A stretch of DNA of 29,607 nucleotides, from positions 1-29,607 of the forward strand of contig NZ_QWGL01000032.1 in NCBI RefSeq assembly GCF_003435375.1, in the 5' to 3' direction. The notes under the pieces are model-generated. The model was not told the origin of the DNA. It did not search any database and saw nothing but the letters and a program-made list of their open reading frames with translations. Below, piece by piece: positions 23,405 to 29,607 of the stretch. Position 1 is the first letter of the stretch; the number at the start of each line of letters is the position of its first letter. The position numbers and the translations under genes are program-made. The DNA comes from Clostridium sp. AM34-11AC (GTDB lineage Bacteria; Bacillota; Clostridia; Lachnospirales; Lachnospiraceae).

Positions 23405-23482
23405 AAATGCCTCCTTCTTCCCCTCCCGCCTCTCGGCAGATGTACCTGGAAAAATCATGGGAATGCTTTTTATTCTATCTGT

Positions 23483-23511
23483 ATTTTACCATATATAGTT
23501 TGAAATTTTAA
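23483..23511 (-). promoter_or_regulatory. promoter of the cytidylate-kinase-like gene
   Basis: On the minus strand TTAAAA (23506-23511) and TAAAAT (23483-23488) are 17 bp apart, with ATGG before the -10 (extended -10). Confidence 0.45.
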
Positions 23512-23585
23512 GTCTTTTTTATAATATTTTCGCTGTTTTTCAGCTCCTTCGTAAGTTTCACAATTACAAAATACAGGCATATAAC

Positions 23586-24356
23586 TCATGTCTTTACAAG
23601 CAATGTCGGATATCCCAGCTTTCGAAGTTCCTGCTCCTGCCGCACTGCATTTTCCATATTCCGGAATGCCCCGGCGCGGACATAATAAAGTCCGTCCTTA
23701 AACGTCATAAACGCAGGGAATCCCTGGGATTTCAGGTGCTCCACTTCCCTCTCCGCGTTAGCTCTTACCCGATAGATCCCGGTCTGAACCATATAAAAGC
23801 CCGGCATCTCCTCGCCTGCCGTCTGCTTTTCCAGCTCCGCAAATGTCTGCACGATCCCATCCGCGATGGCATCCGCGGTCCGGCTCATGTTCTCATCGAA
23901 GAAGTCATTGTCCTTCTCATTGTCGATAAATCCAACTTCCACAAGAACCGCCGGAAGTGCTGTATCCCTGAGGACCACAAGATTCGGCCTCTCACTGATT
24001 CCAAGGTCGTTCCAGCCCACCGCCGCAAGCTTTTTGTTGATATTCTCCGCAAATGTCTCCGCATCGCCACCTCTCCCAAAGATCAGGCTCAGAGTTCCGG
24101 AAGCAGACCCCGGCACCGCCATGGCATTCCGATGGATCGACAAAAACAGATCCGCCGTGGAGCTGTTCCCGATCTGCGCCTTCTCATATGGACTGTTGTA
24201 TACATCGCCGACTCTCGTGTACTCCACCCGGACCCCCCGGCGTTCCAGGGCATTTCCGATATCATAAGACAACGCCAGCGTATCGTCCTTCTCCCGTCTG
24301 TTCCCATATACCGCCCCCGGATCACTCCCGCCGTGTGCTGGTTGTAGTTTACGCAA
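23586..24356 (-). pseudogene. N-acetylmuramoyl-L-alanine amidase with SPOR-like C-terminus, 5' end replaced by a mobile element
   Basis: 256 residues remain. An Amidase_3 domain (about 6-175) cleaves the amide bond between muramic acid and the stem peptide. Zinc ligands are the His of AHGGSDPGAV, Glu of RREKDD, and His of SIHRN; the catalytic Glu is in VEVGFIDN. The C-terminal 75 residues (YMVQTGIYRVRANAEREVEH...) form a SPOR-like peptidoglycan-binding domain. The frame begins with TTG and MRKLQP instead of the expected beta strand and GHGG, and no ribosome binding site precedes it. The adjacent serine-recombinase element supplies the upstream DNA, so the native start and first 10-20 residues are gone. 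The chimeric start might still allow weak expression. Confidence 0.75.
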
Positions 24357-24407
24357 ATTGTGATATGTATTCCCCAGTATATATGGGGAGTTAGAAATGT
24401 ATTGAGA

Positions 24408-26036
24408 TTAGATAGCCTTTTTCTCCAAGTCCTCACAGTAAACGCTTGAAAATAAATGTTCCAGTTCATTTCCGAAGTTGTATGAGATTTTAAGTTTGCG
24501 GTTTTCATAAACTGTTATCTGGTCTATCATTTCCACAATAATATCTCTGTCTAATTCTTCAATGTCTTTCAGTTCCAACAACCGCCTTAACCACGGTGTT
24601 TCAAAAACATCTTCTGTTACACTTTCCTTTTTCTTTTCTTCCAGCGTTTCAATTTGTTTGGAGTAAAGCGTTTCTTTTTGTTGATAGTCCTCTCGATAAG
24701 AAAGAAATTCTTCTTTAGAAATCAGTTCGTCTTTGTAATCTTCATAAATTGACTTTTTCAACTTCTTCACTCTTTCAAGCTCTGCTTTTAACTTTATCAG
24801 TTCTATGTCTGTTGATTTTCTGATTTTTGTTGCTGTGAAAGATTGTGATTTTACAAGTTCCTGCAAGTTCTCTACATTGCGGATAATCTGCTTTAAATCT
24901 CCCAGCACAATATCATTCAATACTTGAAACGGGAGCGTGTGCGGAGTGCAATAATCTTTTCCGCTTCTTTTGTAAGTTCCACAATAGAATGAATAGGACT
25001 TACTTCCGTCAGCACGTCGCCAGAAATTTTTCATCATTGCCCGACCACAATCGCCACACTTAATAAAACCTGCAAAGATATTTTTATTTGTTTCTAAATC
25101 AATATCCCTATGCTTTTTCGTCAGCAGTTTTTGTACCTTATCCCACAGTTGACGGTCTATAATCGGTTCATGTGTATTTTCAACCCTTATCCAGTTTTCT
25201 TTCTCAACTAGACGCTGTTTGCTTCTCATACGTTGATGTTTCTTTCCTTGTACCATGTTTCCAATATAAATCTCATTTTGCAACATCACTTTAATTGTAG
25301 AATAAGTCCAATAAGAAGTTTTTTCTAACCGATTACAATTTTTGTAATTTTCTCCATTGAGCTTTTTATATTCCGACGGACAAAGGATACCCTCTGCATT
25401 TAGTATTTTGGCAATGCTTTGTTTCCCTATTCCTTGTGCATACATAGTAAATACTCTTTTTACAACTTCGGACGCATATTCATCAATCACAAGTTTATTT
25501 TTATTTGCAGGAGATTTCTTATAACCATAACTTGTAAAAGCTCCGATAAATTCTCCTGCTTTCTGCTTTGATTTTACAGTCGCTTGAACTTTATTAGAAA
25601 TATCTCTGGCATACTGTTCGTTGAATATATTTTTAATAGGAAGTAACATATCGTATGCCTGCTTCATACTATCAATATTATCTGTTACAGAAATAAAACG
25701 AACATTAAGCTCTGGGAATATTCTTTCCAAATATCGCCCCGTATCAATATAATCTCGTCCGAAACGGGAAAGGTCTTTTACAACAACGCAATTTACCTTG
25801 CTATCCTCAATGTCGGCAATCATTCTATGAAAGTCTGGTCTATTAAAATTCGTTCCCGTAAAACCGTCATCAATATAAACATCATATAGGATAAAGTCAT
25901 CATGCTTGTTCACATATTCTGTTAAAAGTTTTCTCTGATTTCCTACACTATCGCTTTCTTCCTTATCTCCGTCCTCTCGTGATAATCTGATATAAATAGC
26001 CACGTTAAATAAGTTCGAACCCTTTTGATAAATCAT
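24408..26036 (-). CDS. large serine recombinase (TndX/TnpX type), element integrase
   Basis: 542 residues, about the size of TndX (533). The resolvase domain (about 10-150) starts VAIYIRLSREDGD with the catalytic Ser19, and contains FTGTNFNRPDF and VVKDLSRFGRDY with the catalytic Arg residues. The Recombinase domain follows (about 170-280). A zinc ribbon comes next (about 325-370, KCGDCGRAMMK ... FYCGTYKRSGKDYC). The coiled coil after it (about 410-490, KLKAELERVKKLKKS...) directs pairing. It excises and inserts the element through a 2-bp crossover site. The ribosome binding site is AGGTGG before AAAAATG. It lies at the very end of the element, next to the disrupted amidase. Confidence 0.95.
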   Translation of the reverse strand: MIYQKGSNLFNVAIYIRLSREDGDKEESDSVGNQRKLLTEYVNKHDDFILYDVYIDDGFTGTNFNRPDFHRMIADIEDSKVNCVVVKDLSRFGRDYIDTGRYLERIFPELNVRFISVTDNIDSMKQAYDMLLPIKNIFNEQYARDISNKVQATVKSKQKAGEFIGAFTSYGYKKSPANKNKLVIDEYASEVVKRVFTMYAQGIGKQSIAKILNAEGILCPSEYKKLNGENYKNCNRLEKTSYWTYSTIKVMLQNEIYIGNMVQGKKHQRMRSKQRLVEKENWIRVENTHEPIIDRQLWDKVQKLLTKKHRDIDLETNKNIFAGFIKCGDCGRAMMKNFWRRADGSKSYSFYCGTYKRSGKDYCTPHTLPFQVLNDIVLGDLKQIIRNVENLQELVKSQSFTATKIRKSTDIELIKLKAELERVKKLKKSIYEDYKDELISKEEFLSYREDYQQKETLYSKQIETLEEKKKESVTEDVFETPWLRRLLELKDIEELDRDIIVEMIDQITVYENRKLKISYNFGNELEHLFSSVYCEDLEKKAI

Positions 26037-26054
26037 TTTTCCACCTATTCAACT

Positions 26055-26100
26055 GCCGTACCTATGATAATATTATACCATAAAGTACGGCTTCTTTCCA
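26055..26100 (-). promoter_or_regulatory. recombinase promoter inside an inverted repeat
   Basis: On the minus strand TGGAAA (26095-26100) and TATAAT (26072-26077), 17 bp apart, extended -10 ATGG. Inverted arms GCCGTAC (26055-26061) and GTACGGC (26085-26091) flank the -10, so a protein bound there would block the recombinase. Confidence 0.6.
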
Positions 26101-26115
26101 TTATTTTCAAGGGTT

Positions 26116-26238
26116 TTACCCTCTTGATAGTCCTTTTTTTACATGAGATTTCACGATACGGACAAGCAATTCCTCTACGGAAAATTTACCTAAAAATTCC
26201 CGTTCTACGATATATTGTGCAGGTTCTTTTTTAGCCAA
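26116..26238 (-). CDS. small element-encoded protein, 40 residues
   Basis: TTG-initiated frame with GGGGG 9 bp upstream. It starts MAKKEPAQYIVEREFLGKFS and continues VEELLVRIVKSHVKKG. A basic, helical-looking protein ending 80 bp before the recombinase gene, on the same strand. Its place matches that of small excision or control proteins next to integrases, but no family is recognised. It is short enough to be missed by gene callers. Confidence 0.55.
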   Translation of the reverse strand: MAKKEPAQYIVEREFLGKFSVEELLVRIVKSHVKKGLSRG

Positions 26239-26289
26239 GTTATCAGCCCCCTTAGTCAGCTATCTATTCTCAACATACGCACATAGGCT

Positions 26290-26640
26290 TATCCAATATG
26301 CGTATTTTTCACAATGTTACAGAAGCAGACAGACGGCTTTGGAAAGCTCCGTTAGTATCTCAACTATTCCCATTCTTGTGGGCAGAACCGCACCATGCGG
26401 ACGTATCATTATCCTGTGAGGATAGGTCGTGGCAAAACGACTTTTCCAACAGTCGCTCTCGGATCACTGCGTGGGTCGCTCGCTTTCTTTTGAAAAGGTC
26501 GTGGCGTACAGTCCCCGTGGCTCACTATCTCACAAACGTATCTGTCTGCTTTATTCAGTTGTCAAAGAGCTGTGGCGAAAGCGTGTTGCTTTCATATAAA
26601 AGCAGGGCAGAGCAGGAAAGAGGGGGACATTAAATCATGC
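26290..26640 (+). other. gene-free, hairpin-rich region of the element, candidate structured RNA
   Basis: About 350 bases, richer in GC than the flanking genes. Successive hairpins: CGGCTT/AAGCTCCG (26334-26351), CCGC-ACCAT-GCGG (26388-26400), ATCCT-GTG-AGGAT (26411-26423), GTCG...CGAC (26426-26441), and a longer-range ACTTTTC/GAAAAGGT pair. At the left, ATACGCA/TGCGTAT is followed by TTTTTC (26275-26300), a terminator-like signal on the plus strand. A 111-codon plus-strand frame exists (26298-26633), but I do not believe it. The coding strand of any RNA is not certain. Confidence 0.4.
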
Positions 26641-26655
26641 TCTGCTAAAAACTGC

Positions 26656-26904
26656 TTATTCTTCTTCGATTTCTAAGGCAATATCAAACCCTAAAATCAT
26701 TTTGATAAGTGCTTCTCGGATAAGTCCTTTTAGCTCCATATCTACAACAATATAGACATTGCCGTATTCATCATAGAGTGGACGCAGACAGCACTTTGAT
26801 ATGTACGGGTCATAAAATGCCAGTATCTTTTCAATCGCTTTTTCGTCCCCGTCCATTGCTTGTGAAAGCAAATAGTAGGACGGCTTCTTAAATGTTTGCT
26901 TCAT
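26656..26904 (-). CDS. Tn916 Orf8-like helix-turn-helix domain protein
   Basis: 82 residues. KPSYYLLSQAMDGDEKAIEKI and FYDPYISKCCLRPLYDEYGN, followed by DMELKGLIREALIKMI, are the pattern of the Tn916 Orf8 / HTH_16 group. It starts one base after the stop of the sigma-like gene, whose 3' end carries its ribosome binding site (AAGGAGAAGCAGTAAAATG). The pair is thought to control element transfer genes. Confidence 0.88.
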   Translation of the reverse strand: MKQTFKKPSYYLLSQAMDGDEKAIEKILAFYDPYISKCCLRPLYDEYGNVYIVVDMELKGLIREALIKMILGFDIALEIEEE

Positions 26905-26905
26905 T

Positions 26906-27325
26906 TTACTGCTTCTCCTTTAGTATTTTTTTCATAGTTTCCAAAGCATGATGTCGGTTTTTAAATACACCGCTTTGCGTAATCTTTTGCAAGTTGGCAA
27001 TTTCACTTTCTGTCATTTCCAAGAAGTAATACATTAACAAAGTGTTTCTCTTTCTTTCTGGAAGTTTCTTCAAGGCTTCTGCCAGCTCATCATCAAGGAC
27101 ACGAATATCAATGCCACATACTGAAAAGATTGTATAATCTGTTTCGTAATCGTCCCACACAGCAAAATTTTCAACGAAAATTTCTGGAAGTTCACAAAAT
27201 GGAATTTCTTTATCTTTTCGTCGTTTCAATCCTTGCTGGTAGTCCTTTACAACATGACGGACAACTTTCTTCAAACAACTTTCAAAGCGACATTGAACTG
27301 TTTTCTGGAAGTCAGACGGTTTCAT
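26906..27325 (-). CDS. Tn916 Orf7-like sigma-70-family regulator
   Basis: 139 residues, equal to Tn916 Orf7 (140). It begins MKPSDFQKTVQ, as the family does (MKPSSFQ), so I take the ATG at 27325 with AGGGGG upstream rather than the GTG at 27334, which is too near that site. The C-terminal region-4 helix-turn-helix is LPERKRNTLLMYYFLEMTES followed by EIANLQKITQSGVFKNRHHA. It is likely to activate element genes. No Orf9-type divergent repressor, found here in Tn916, is present. Confidence 0.9.
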   Translation of the reverse strand: MKPSDFQKTVQCRFESCLKKVVRHVVKDYQQGLKRRKDKEIPFCELPEIFVENFAVWDDYETDYTIFSVCGIDIRVLDDELAEALKKLPERKRNTLLMYYFLEMTESEIANLQKITQSGVFKNRHHALETMKKILKEKQ

Positions 27326-27445
27326 CAATCTCACCCCCTTTCCTCTATGATTTGAAAAGTGTTTATCCCTCTTTCCGCACCATATAGGGAATGAAAGGTG
27401 TGATTTAATGACCTATTTTGAAAAAAATTTAATTTTTTCGGGTAT

Positions 27446-27483
27446 GAAAAAAGCCCGCACAAAACATATAGTTTTATACGAGC
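27446..27483 (-). terminator. intrinsic terminator upstream of the sigma gene
   Basis: On the minus strand AGCTCGTATAAAAC pairs with GTTTTGTGCGGGCT (about 13 pairs with wobbles), followed by TTTTTTC. It ends the accessory-module transcript or acts as an attenuator ahead of the sigma gene. Confidence 0.75.
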
Positions 27484-27523
27484 TATTAAAGCTGTAAGAT
27501 ATTCAGTTTTTAATAAAATGCTA

Positions 27524-27568
27524 TTAGGTAGTGAATGATTGTATAGAATTTCGCTTAAAATGTTCCAT
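27524..27568 (-). CDS. very short ORF, 14 residues, possible leader peptide
   Basis: MEHFKRNSIQSFTT, with a strong AAGGGGG site 8 bp before the ATG. It lies 40 bp ahead of the terminator at 27446-27483, the layout of an attenuation leader. Nothing else supports it. Confidence 0.3.
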   Translation of the reverse strand: MEHFKRNSIQSFTT

Positions 27569-27600
27569 AATACAATCCCCCTTACAGCACTTGTTTTGTA

Positions 27601-27825
27601 TTACACTTTTGTCTTTTTGGTAATCTTGTAAATATATTCTTCTGGTGTAGGGCGTTTATTTCCAAAATACTTTTTAAAATTTGCCTGCACTTCTGGGTCG
27701 TTACTGTTCATAGCTTCATCAATCGTTGCTTCAATATCTGCCCGAACATCAGCCAATGATACACCGCCAGCTTTTGCTCCTGCTTTCAAGGCTTTTTTAA
27801 TATCTCGTCTTTTAAGTCCTATCAT
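27601..27825 (-). CDS. small protein resembling the Spo0A C-terminal region
   Basis: 74 residues. The second half, [20 protein letters not shown], followed by [13 protein letters not shown], resembles the last part of the Spo0A DNA-binding domain (helix, then KPTNSEFI) and the short proteins annotated as Spo0A C-terminal-domain-containing in clostridial elements. It lacks the receiver domain and seems too short for the full DNA-binding fold. The basic start [20 protein letters not shown] may bind nucleic acid. The ribosome binding site is GAGGTAATACT. The role is unknown. Confidence 0.6.
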   Translation of the reverse strand: MIGLKRRDIKKALKAGAKAGGVSLADVRADIEATIDEAMNSNDPEVQANFKKYFGNKRPTPEEYIYKITKKTKV

Positions 27826-27856
27826 AGTATTACCTCATCATAATTTAGCGAATGTT

Positions 27857-28282
27857 TTAAAAATGTTTTTCAAAATGTTTATACAGAACAATCCCTAAAA
27901 ATGTTTGCAGTAGGAATAACCCAAAGATAACTCCTATAATCCAAGCTTCAATATGAAGTAACGCAAATACAAACGCAACAAACAAGTACACGAAGGTCAT
28001 TATCTGATACACTAAAGAACCAGCTTTCATTCTTAAAAATACTTTTCTTTCATCAACATTATTGATGTGATTTTCTCTATTTATATTTTCCAATTTTTCT
28101 TTATTTTTTGGCATTTCATAATAACAAATTTTCAATAATTGAACACCAGAAGCAAAAGCTAATCCGAACCCCATTGCGCAAAAAAGTGTAGAGTAATAGT
28201 CAGTATCAATAACGAAACATCCCAAACATATAAAGATTATGCCTATAATAATTTCAATGATAAATGGTAATTTTTTCTTCAT
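27857..28282 (-). CDS. four-pass membrane protein with a DER motif (accessory module)
   Basis: 141 residues from the ATG at 28282 (AAAGGTGG upstream); a GTG 12 bp earlier is less likely. It has hydrophobic hairpins at about 5-28 and 32-50, a polar loop with NNVDERKVFLRMKAGS, then hairpins at about 88-110 and 113-133. Its build is the same as its neighbour (28306-28719), including the DER motif just before the third membrane segment, so they are distant paralogues resembling DUF2178-like proteins. The pair follows an XRE regulator and may form one membrane complex. Function unknown. Confidence 0.75.
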   Translation of the reverse strand: MKKKLPFIIEIIIGIIFICLGCFVIDTDYYSTLFCAMGFGLAFASGVQLLKICYYEMPKNKEKLENINRENHINNVDERKVFLRMKAGSLVYQIMTFVYLFVAFVFALLHIEAWIIGVIFGLFLLQTFLGIVLYKHFEKHF

Positions 28283-28305
28283 TGTTAATTCCACCTTTCA
28301 AAAGA

Positions 28306-28719
28306 CTACATTTTCTTATCTAAATAACGAGCTGTTATAACCCATGTGATTTGTCCGATAGCAATAACTCCTACTATCGAAAAAAATACAACTTTACTCA
28401 TATATCCCATAAAGATAAGAGCAAATAATACAAGAACCAATAATGTAAGTGTTACTTTATAAGCATTCGCAAGAGAAGCATTAGTAATTGCGATATTTCT
28501 TTCATCATTTTCTAATATTTGCATTTCCTTTGTCGGCTTACTGAATATATCACACCCCATTAAAATCAATATTATTCCAATAAGTGTTGTACCATAGACA
28601 ACCAAATCTGGACGAGGTACAGGTAATAGTTGATGTACTCCTAAACCATAAGTTAGTAAACCACCTAAAAGAATTATTACACCGACAAATAATTCTACTT
28701 TTTGTATCTTATGCTTCAT
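28306..28719 (-). CDS. four-pass membrane protein with a DER motif (accessory module)
   Basis: 137 residues. Membrane segments at about 9-29, 38-58, 88-108 and 111-130, with the cytoplasmic loop MQILENDERNIAITNASLAN between the second and third. Its ATG overlaps the stop of the XRE regulator (ATGA), and the next membrane gene follows after 23 bp, so the three are one operon. Similar regulator-plus-membrane-protein units occur in many Firmicutes; none has a role I can state. Confidence 0.75.
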   Translation of the reverse strand: MKHKIQKVELFVGVIILLGGLLTYGLGVHQLLPVPRPDLVVYGTTLIGIILILMGCDIFSKPTKEMQILENDERNIAITNASLANAYKVTLTLLVLVLFALIFMGYMSKVVFFSIVGVIAIGQITWVITARYLDKKM

Positions 28720-28919
28720 TTACTTTCCTCCTCATAAATAAAAATTTCTTCAATGCTCATTTGAAAGTACCTTGCAATTTTAAAGGCTAACATAATAGAG
28801 GGATTGTAGCGTCCATTTTCTAAAGAGCCTATTGTTTGACGAGATACTTCAAGAGCAGTCGCTAAATCTTCTTGTTTAATACCTCTTTGTTTTCGTAATT
28901 CTTCTAAACGATTTTTCAC
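28716..28919 (-). CDS. XRE-family helix-turn-helix regulator (YozG/YgzD-like)
   Basis: 67 residues from the GTG at 28919, preceded by AAAGGGG; the longer frame (to 29000) would run through the promoter. It is one HTH_3 domain: KNRLEELRKQRGIKQEDLAT, then ALEVSRQTIGSLENGRYNPS, then a dimerising FKIARYFQMSIEEIF. It probably regulates itself and the two downstream membrane proteins through the palindrome at 28944-28959. Confidence 0.9.
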   Translation of the reverse strand: MKNRLEELRKQRGIKQEDLATALEVSRQTIGSLENGRYNPSIMLAFKIARYFQMSIEEIFIYEEESK

Positions 28920-28943
28920 AACATACCCCTTTCTTGAACGAAT

Positions 28944-29000
28944 GGAAAGTTCACTTTCCTTTTCTAATCTTATGATACTACTGCGAGCAAAGAATGTCAA
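28944..29000 (-). promoter_or_regulatory. promoter and operator of the XRE regulator - membrane protein operon
   Basis: On the minus strand TTGACA (28995-29000) and TATCAT (28972-28977), 17 bp apart. GGAAAGT-TC-ACTTTCC (28944-28959) lies just after the start site, and a further ACTTTCC half lies at 29005-29011, upstream of the -35. The arrangement suits autorepression. Confidence 0.7.
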
Positions 29001-29019
29001 GCAAACTTTCCATGTTTTA

Positions 29020-29538
29020 TTATCCTACAATCTTCCAGTTACTATCCTTATGTAGTACAAGCTCATACTGTGATACCTGCGTCGCCTTTGTCTGATTATC
29101 AAGAAATTTTACCGCTACCTTGACTTTCACATTGTCCCCGTCCTTTGTAAAGATAGGGTTTACCAATTCAGAATAAAGGTAGTCCCTGCCGATAGGTTCA
29201 AGTACATTATCAGATACATAGTAGGCAAGCTCTTTTTCTGTGGCTGTTGGGTACAGCTTAAAGAATGTTTCCAGAAATGCGGTAGCGTCGTTTACAGTAT
29301 CAGCGTCTACACTTGCATCTGCTTCTGGTGTCTTAGGCTCATAGTCTGATTTTTCGATTGCTGGTGCAAGGGTAGGGTTCTGAACGATTACCATATCCCC
29401 GTCAGCGTCCACATGGACTTTTACGGTATAGGTTGCTTTCACATTGCTTGTCTGTTCTCCCTCTTTTATCTGCTGATCTACTTCGTAGGTGGCAGAAAAA
29501 GTGTCCGTTCCCAACTGTTCGATATTCCACACAATCAC
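29020..29538 (-). CDS. conjugal transfer protein TcpC (Tn916 Orf13-like), C-terminal part only
   Basis: 172 residues of readable frame. It contains FSATYEVDQQIKEGEQTSNV, ATAFLETFFKLYPTATEKEL, VSDNVLEPIGRDYLYSELVN and ends VSQYELVLHKDSNWKIVG, the pattern of the TcpC fold that lines the conjugation pore outside the membrane. The whole protein is about 300 residues. The putative GTG start has no ribosome binding site, and the frame closes upstream at an in-frame TAG (29581-29583); the preceding DNA reads on in another frame (LATTVTTLV). So the N-terminal part is either cut off by a frameshift or lies beyond the edge. Confidence 0.8.
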   Translation of the reverse strand: MIVWNIEQLGTDTFSATYEVDQQIKEGEQTSNVKATYTVKVHVDADGDMVIVQNPTLAPAIEKSDYEPKTPEADASVDADTVNDATAFLETFFKLYPTATEKELAYYVSDNVLEPIGRDYLYSELVNPIFTKDGDNVKVKVAVKFLDNQTKATQVSQYELVLHKDSNWKIVG

Positions 29539-29607
29539 ATCTGTAACCGTGGAACTGGTCGGTATATCTGAAGTGCTATACTAACGTTGTAACAGTAGTG
29601 GCTAATA

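Larger units (their letters stand above)
24357..29607. mobile_element. one end of a Tn916/Tn5397-like integrative conjugative element
   Basis: AT-rich DNA beginning at the interrupted amidase gene and running off the right edge. It holds a large serine recombinase at the very end, then Tn916-type genes in Tn916 order (Orf8-like, Orf7-like sigma, then TcpC/Orf13-like), with an accessory module between sigma and TcpC where Tn916 carries tet(M). The serine recombinase in place of Int/Xis is the Tn5397 (TndX) arrangement. The exact junction is not resolvable; it is probably between 24340 and 24360. A hairpin TCCCCA / TGGGGA (24371-24389) lies close to the end. Confidence 0.85.

Noticed and set aside
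26298..26633. A 111-codon plus-strand frame in the conjugative element.
   Set aside because: No ribosome binding site, unusual Trp/Arg/Ser-rich composition, and it coincides with a chain of hairpins. I treat the region as non-coding.
27601..27825. A true Spo0A gene.
   Set aside because: It lacks the receiver domain and most of the DNA-binding domain; only the last part resembles Spo0A.

Overview
The window looks like a chromosomal segment of a Gram-positive anaerobe of the Lachnospiraceae or a close clostridial relative. Signs of this are the B. subtilis-type rRNA leader, strong GGAGG ribosome binding sites, sigma-A-type TTGACA/TATAAT promoters, the DUF6145-(cell-wall-binding protein)-dusB gene string, a clostridial flotillin and a Tn916-family conjugative element. 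The family is inferred from gene style only; the species cannot be named.

Layout. (1) Bases 1-222 carry two tandem strong promoters and the leader of an rRNA operon that runs off the left edge on the minus strand. (2) Bases 337-2388 hold a minus-strand group: a 36-residue small ORF with its own promoter, a 518-residue membrane protein and an 84-residue membrane protein. (3) A plus-strand flotillin gene (2627-4249) ends at a strong terminator. (4) Bases 4585-17812 form a sugar-acid catabolic regulon. On the minus strand, in transcription order, it has a zinc dehydrogenase, TRAP transporter cassette 2 (P-Q-M), a terminator, a second promoter, TRAP cassette 1 (P-Q-M), a LarA-family nickel racemase/epimerase homologue, uxaB, uxaA and a terminator. 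A divergent FadR-type GntR regulator follows. Both major promoters have the same build: TTGACA, 16 bp, TATAAT, then a TGTTGTATACAACA palindrome, with a second conserved block 57 bp upstream of the -35. Both dctP genes are preceded by the same two-hairpin RNA leader. The simplest reading is uptake of one or two sugar acids by the TRAP systems. The dehydrogenase would then oxidise an L-galactonate-like hexonate to D-tagaturonate, UxaB would reduce that to D-altronate, and UxaA would dehydrate it to 2-keto-3-deoxygluconate. The LarA homologue may feed in a C2 epimer. Only the UxaB and UxaA steps are firmly supported.

(5) Bases 17885-24356 are housekeeping and accessory genes: a DUF234-type ATPase, the DUF6145/cell-wall-binding protein/dusB operon, a HAD phosphatase, a cytidylate-kinase-like protein and an N-acetylmuramoyl-L-alanine amidase with a SPOR-like tail. 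Copies of a dispersed palindromic repeat lie near 4.5, 19.5 and 22.6 kb.

(6) From about 24357 to the right edge is one end of an AT-rich integrative conjugative element inserted into the 5' end of the amidase gene. It pairs a large serine recombinase with a Tn916-type body (Orf8-like, Orf7-like sigma, TcpC/Orf13-like), much like Tn5397. Where Tn916 carries tet(M), this element has an XRE regulator, two DER-motif membrane proteins and a small Spo0A-C-like protein. A roughly 350-base gene-free stretch rich in hairpins lies between the Orf8-like gene and the recombinase. The far end of the element is outside the window.
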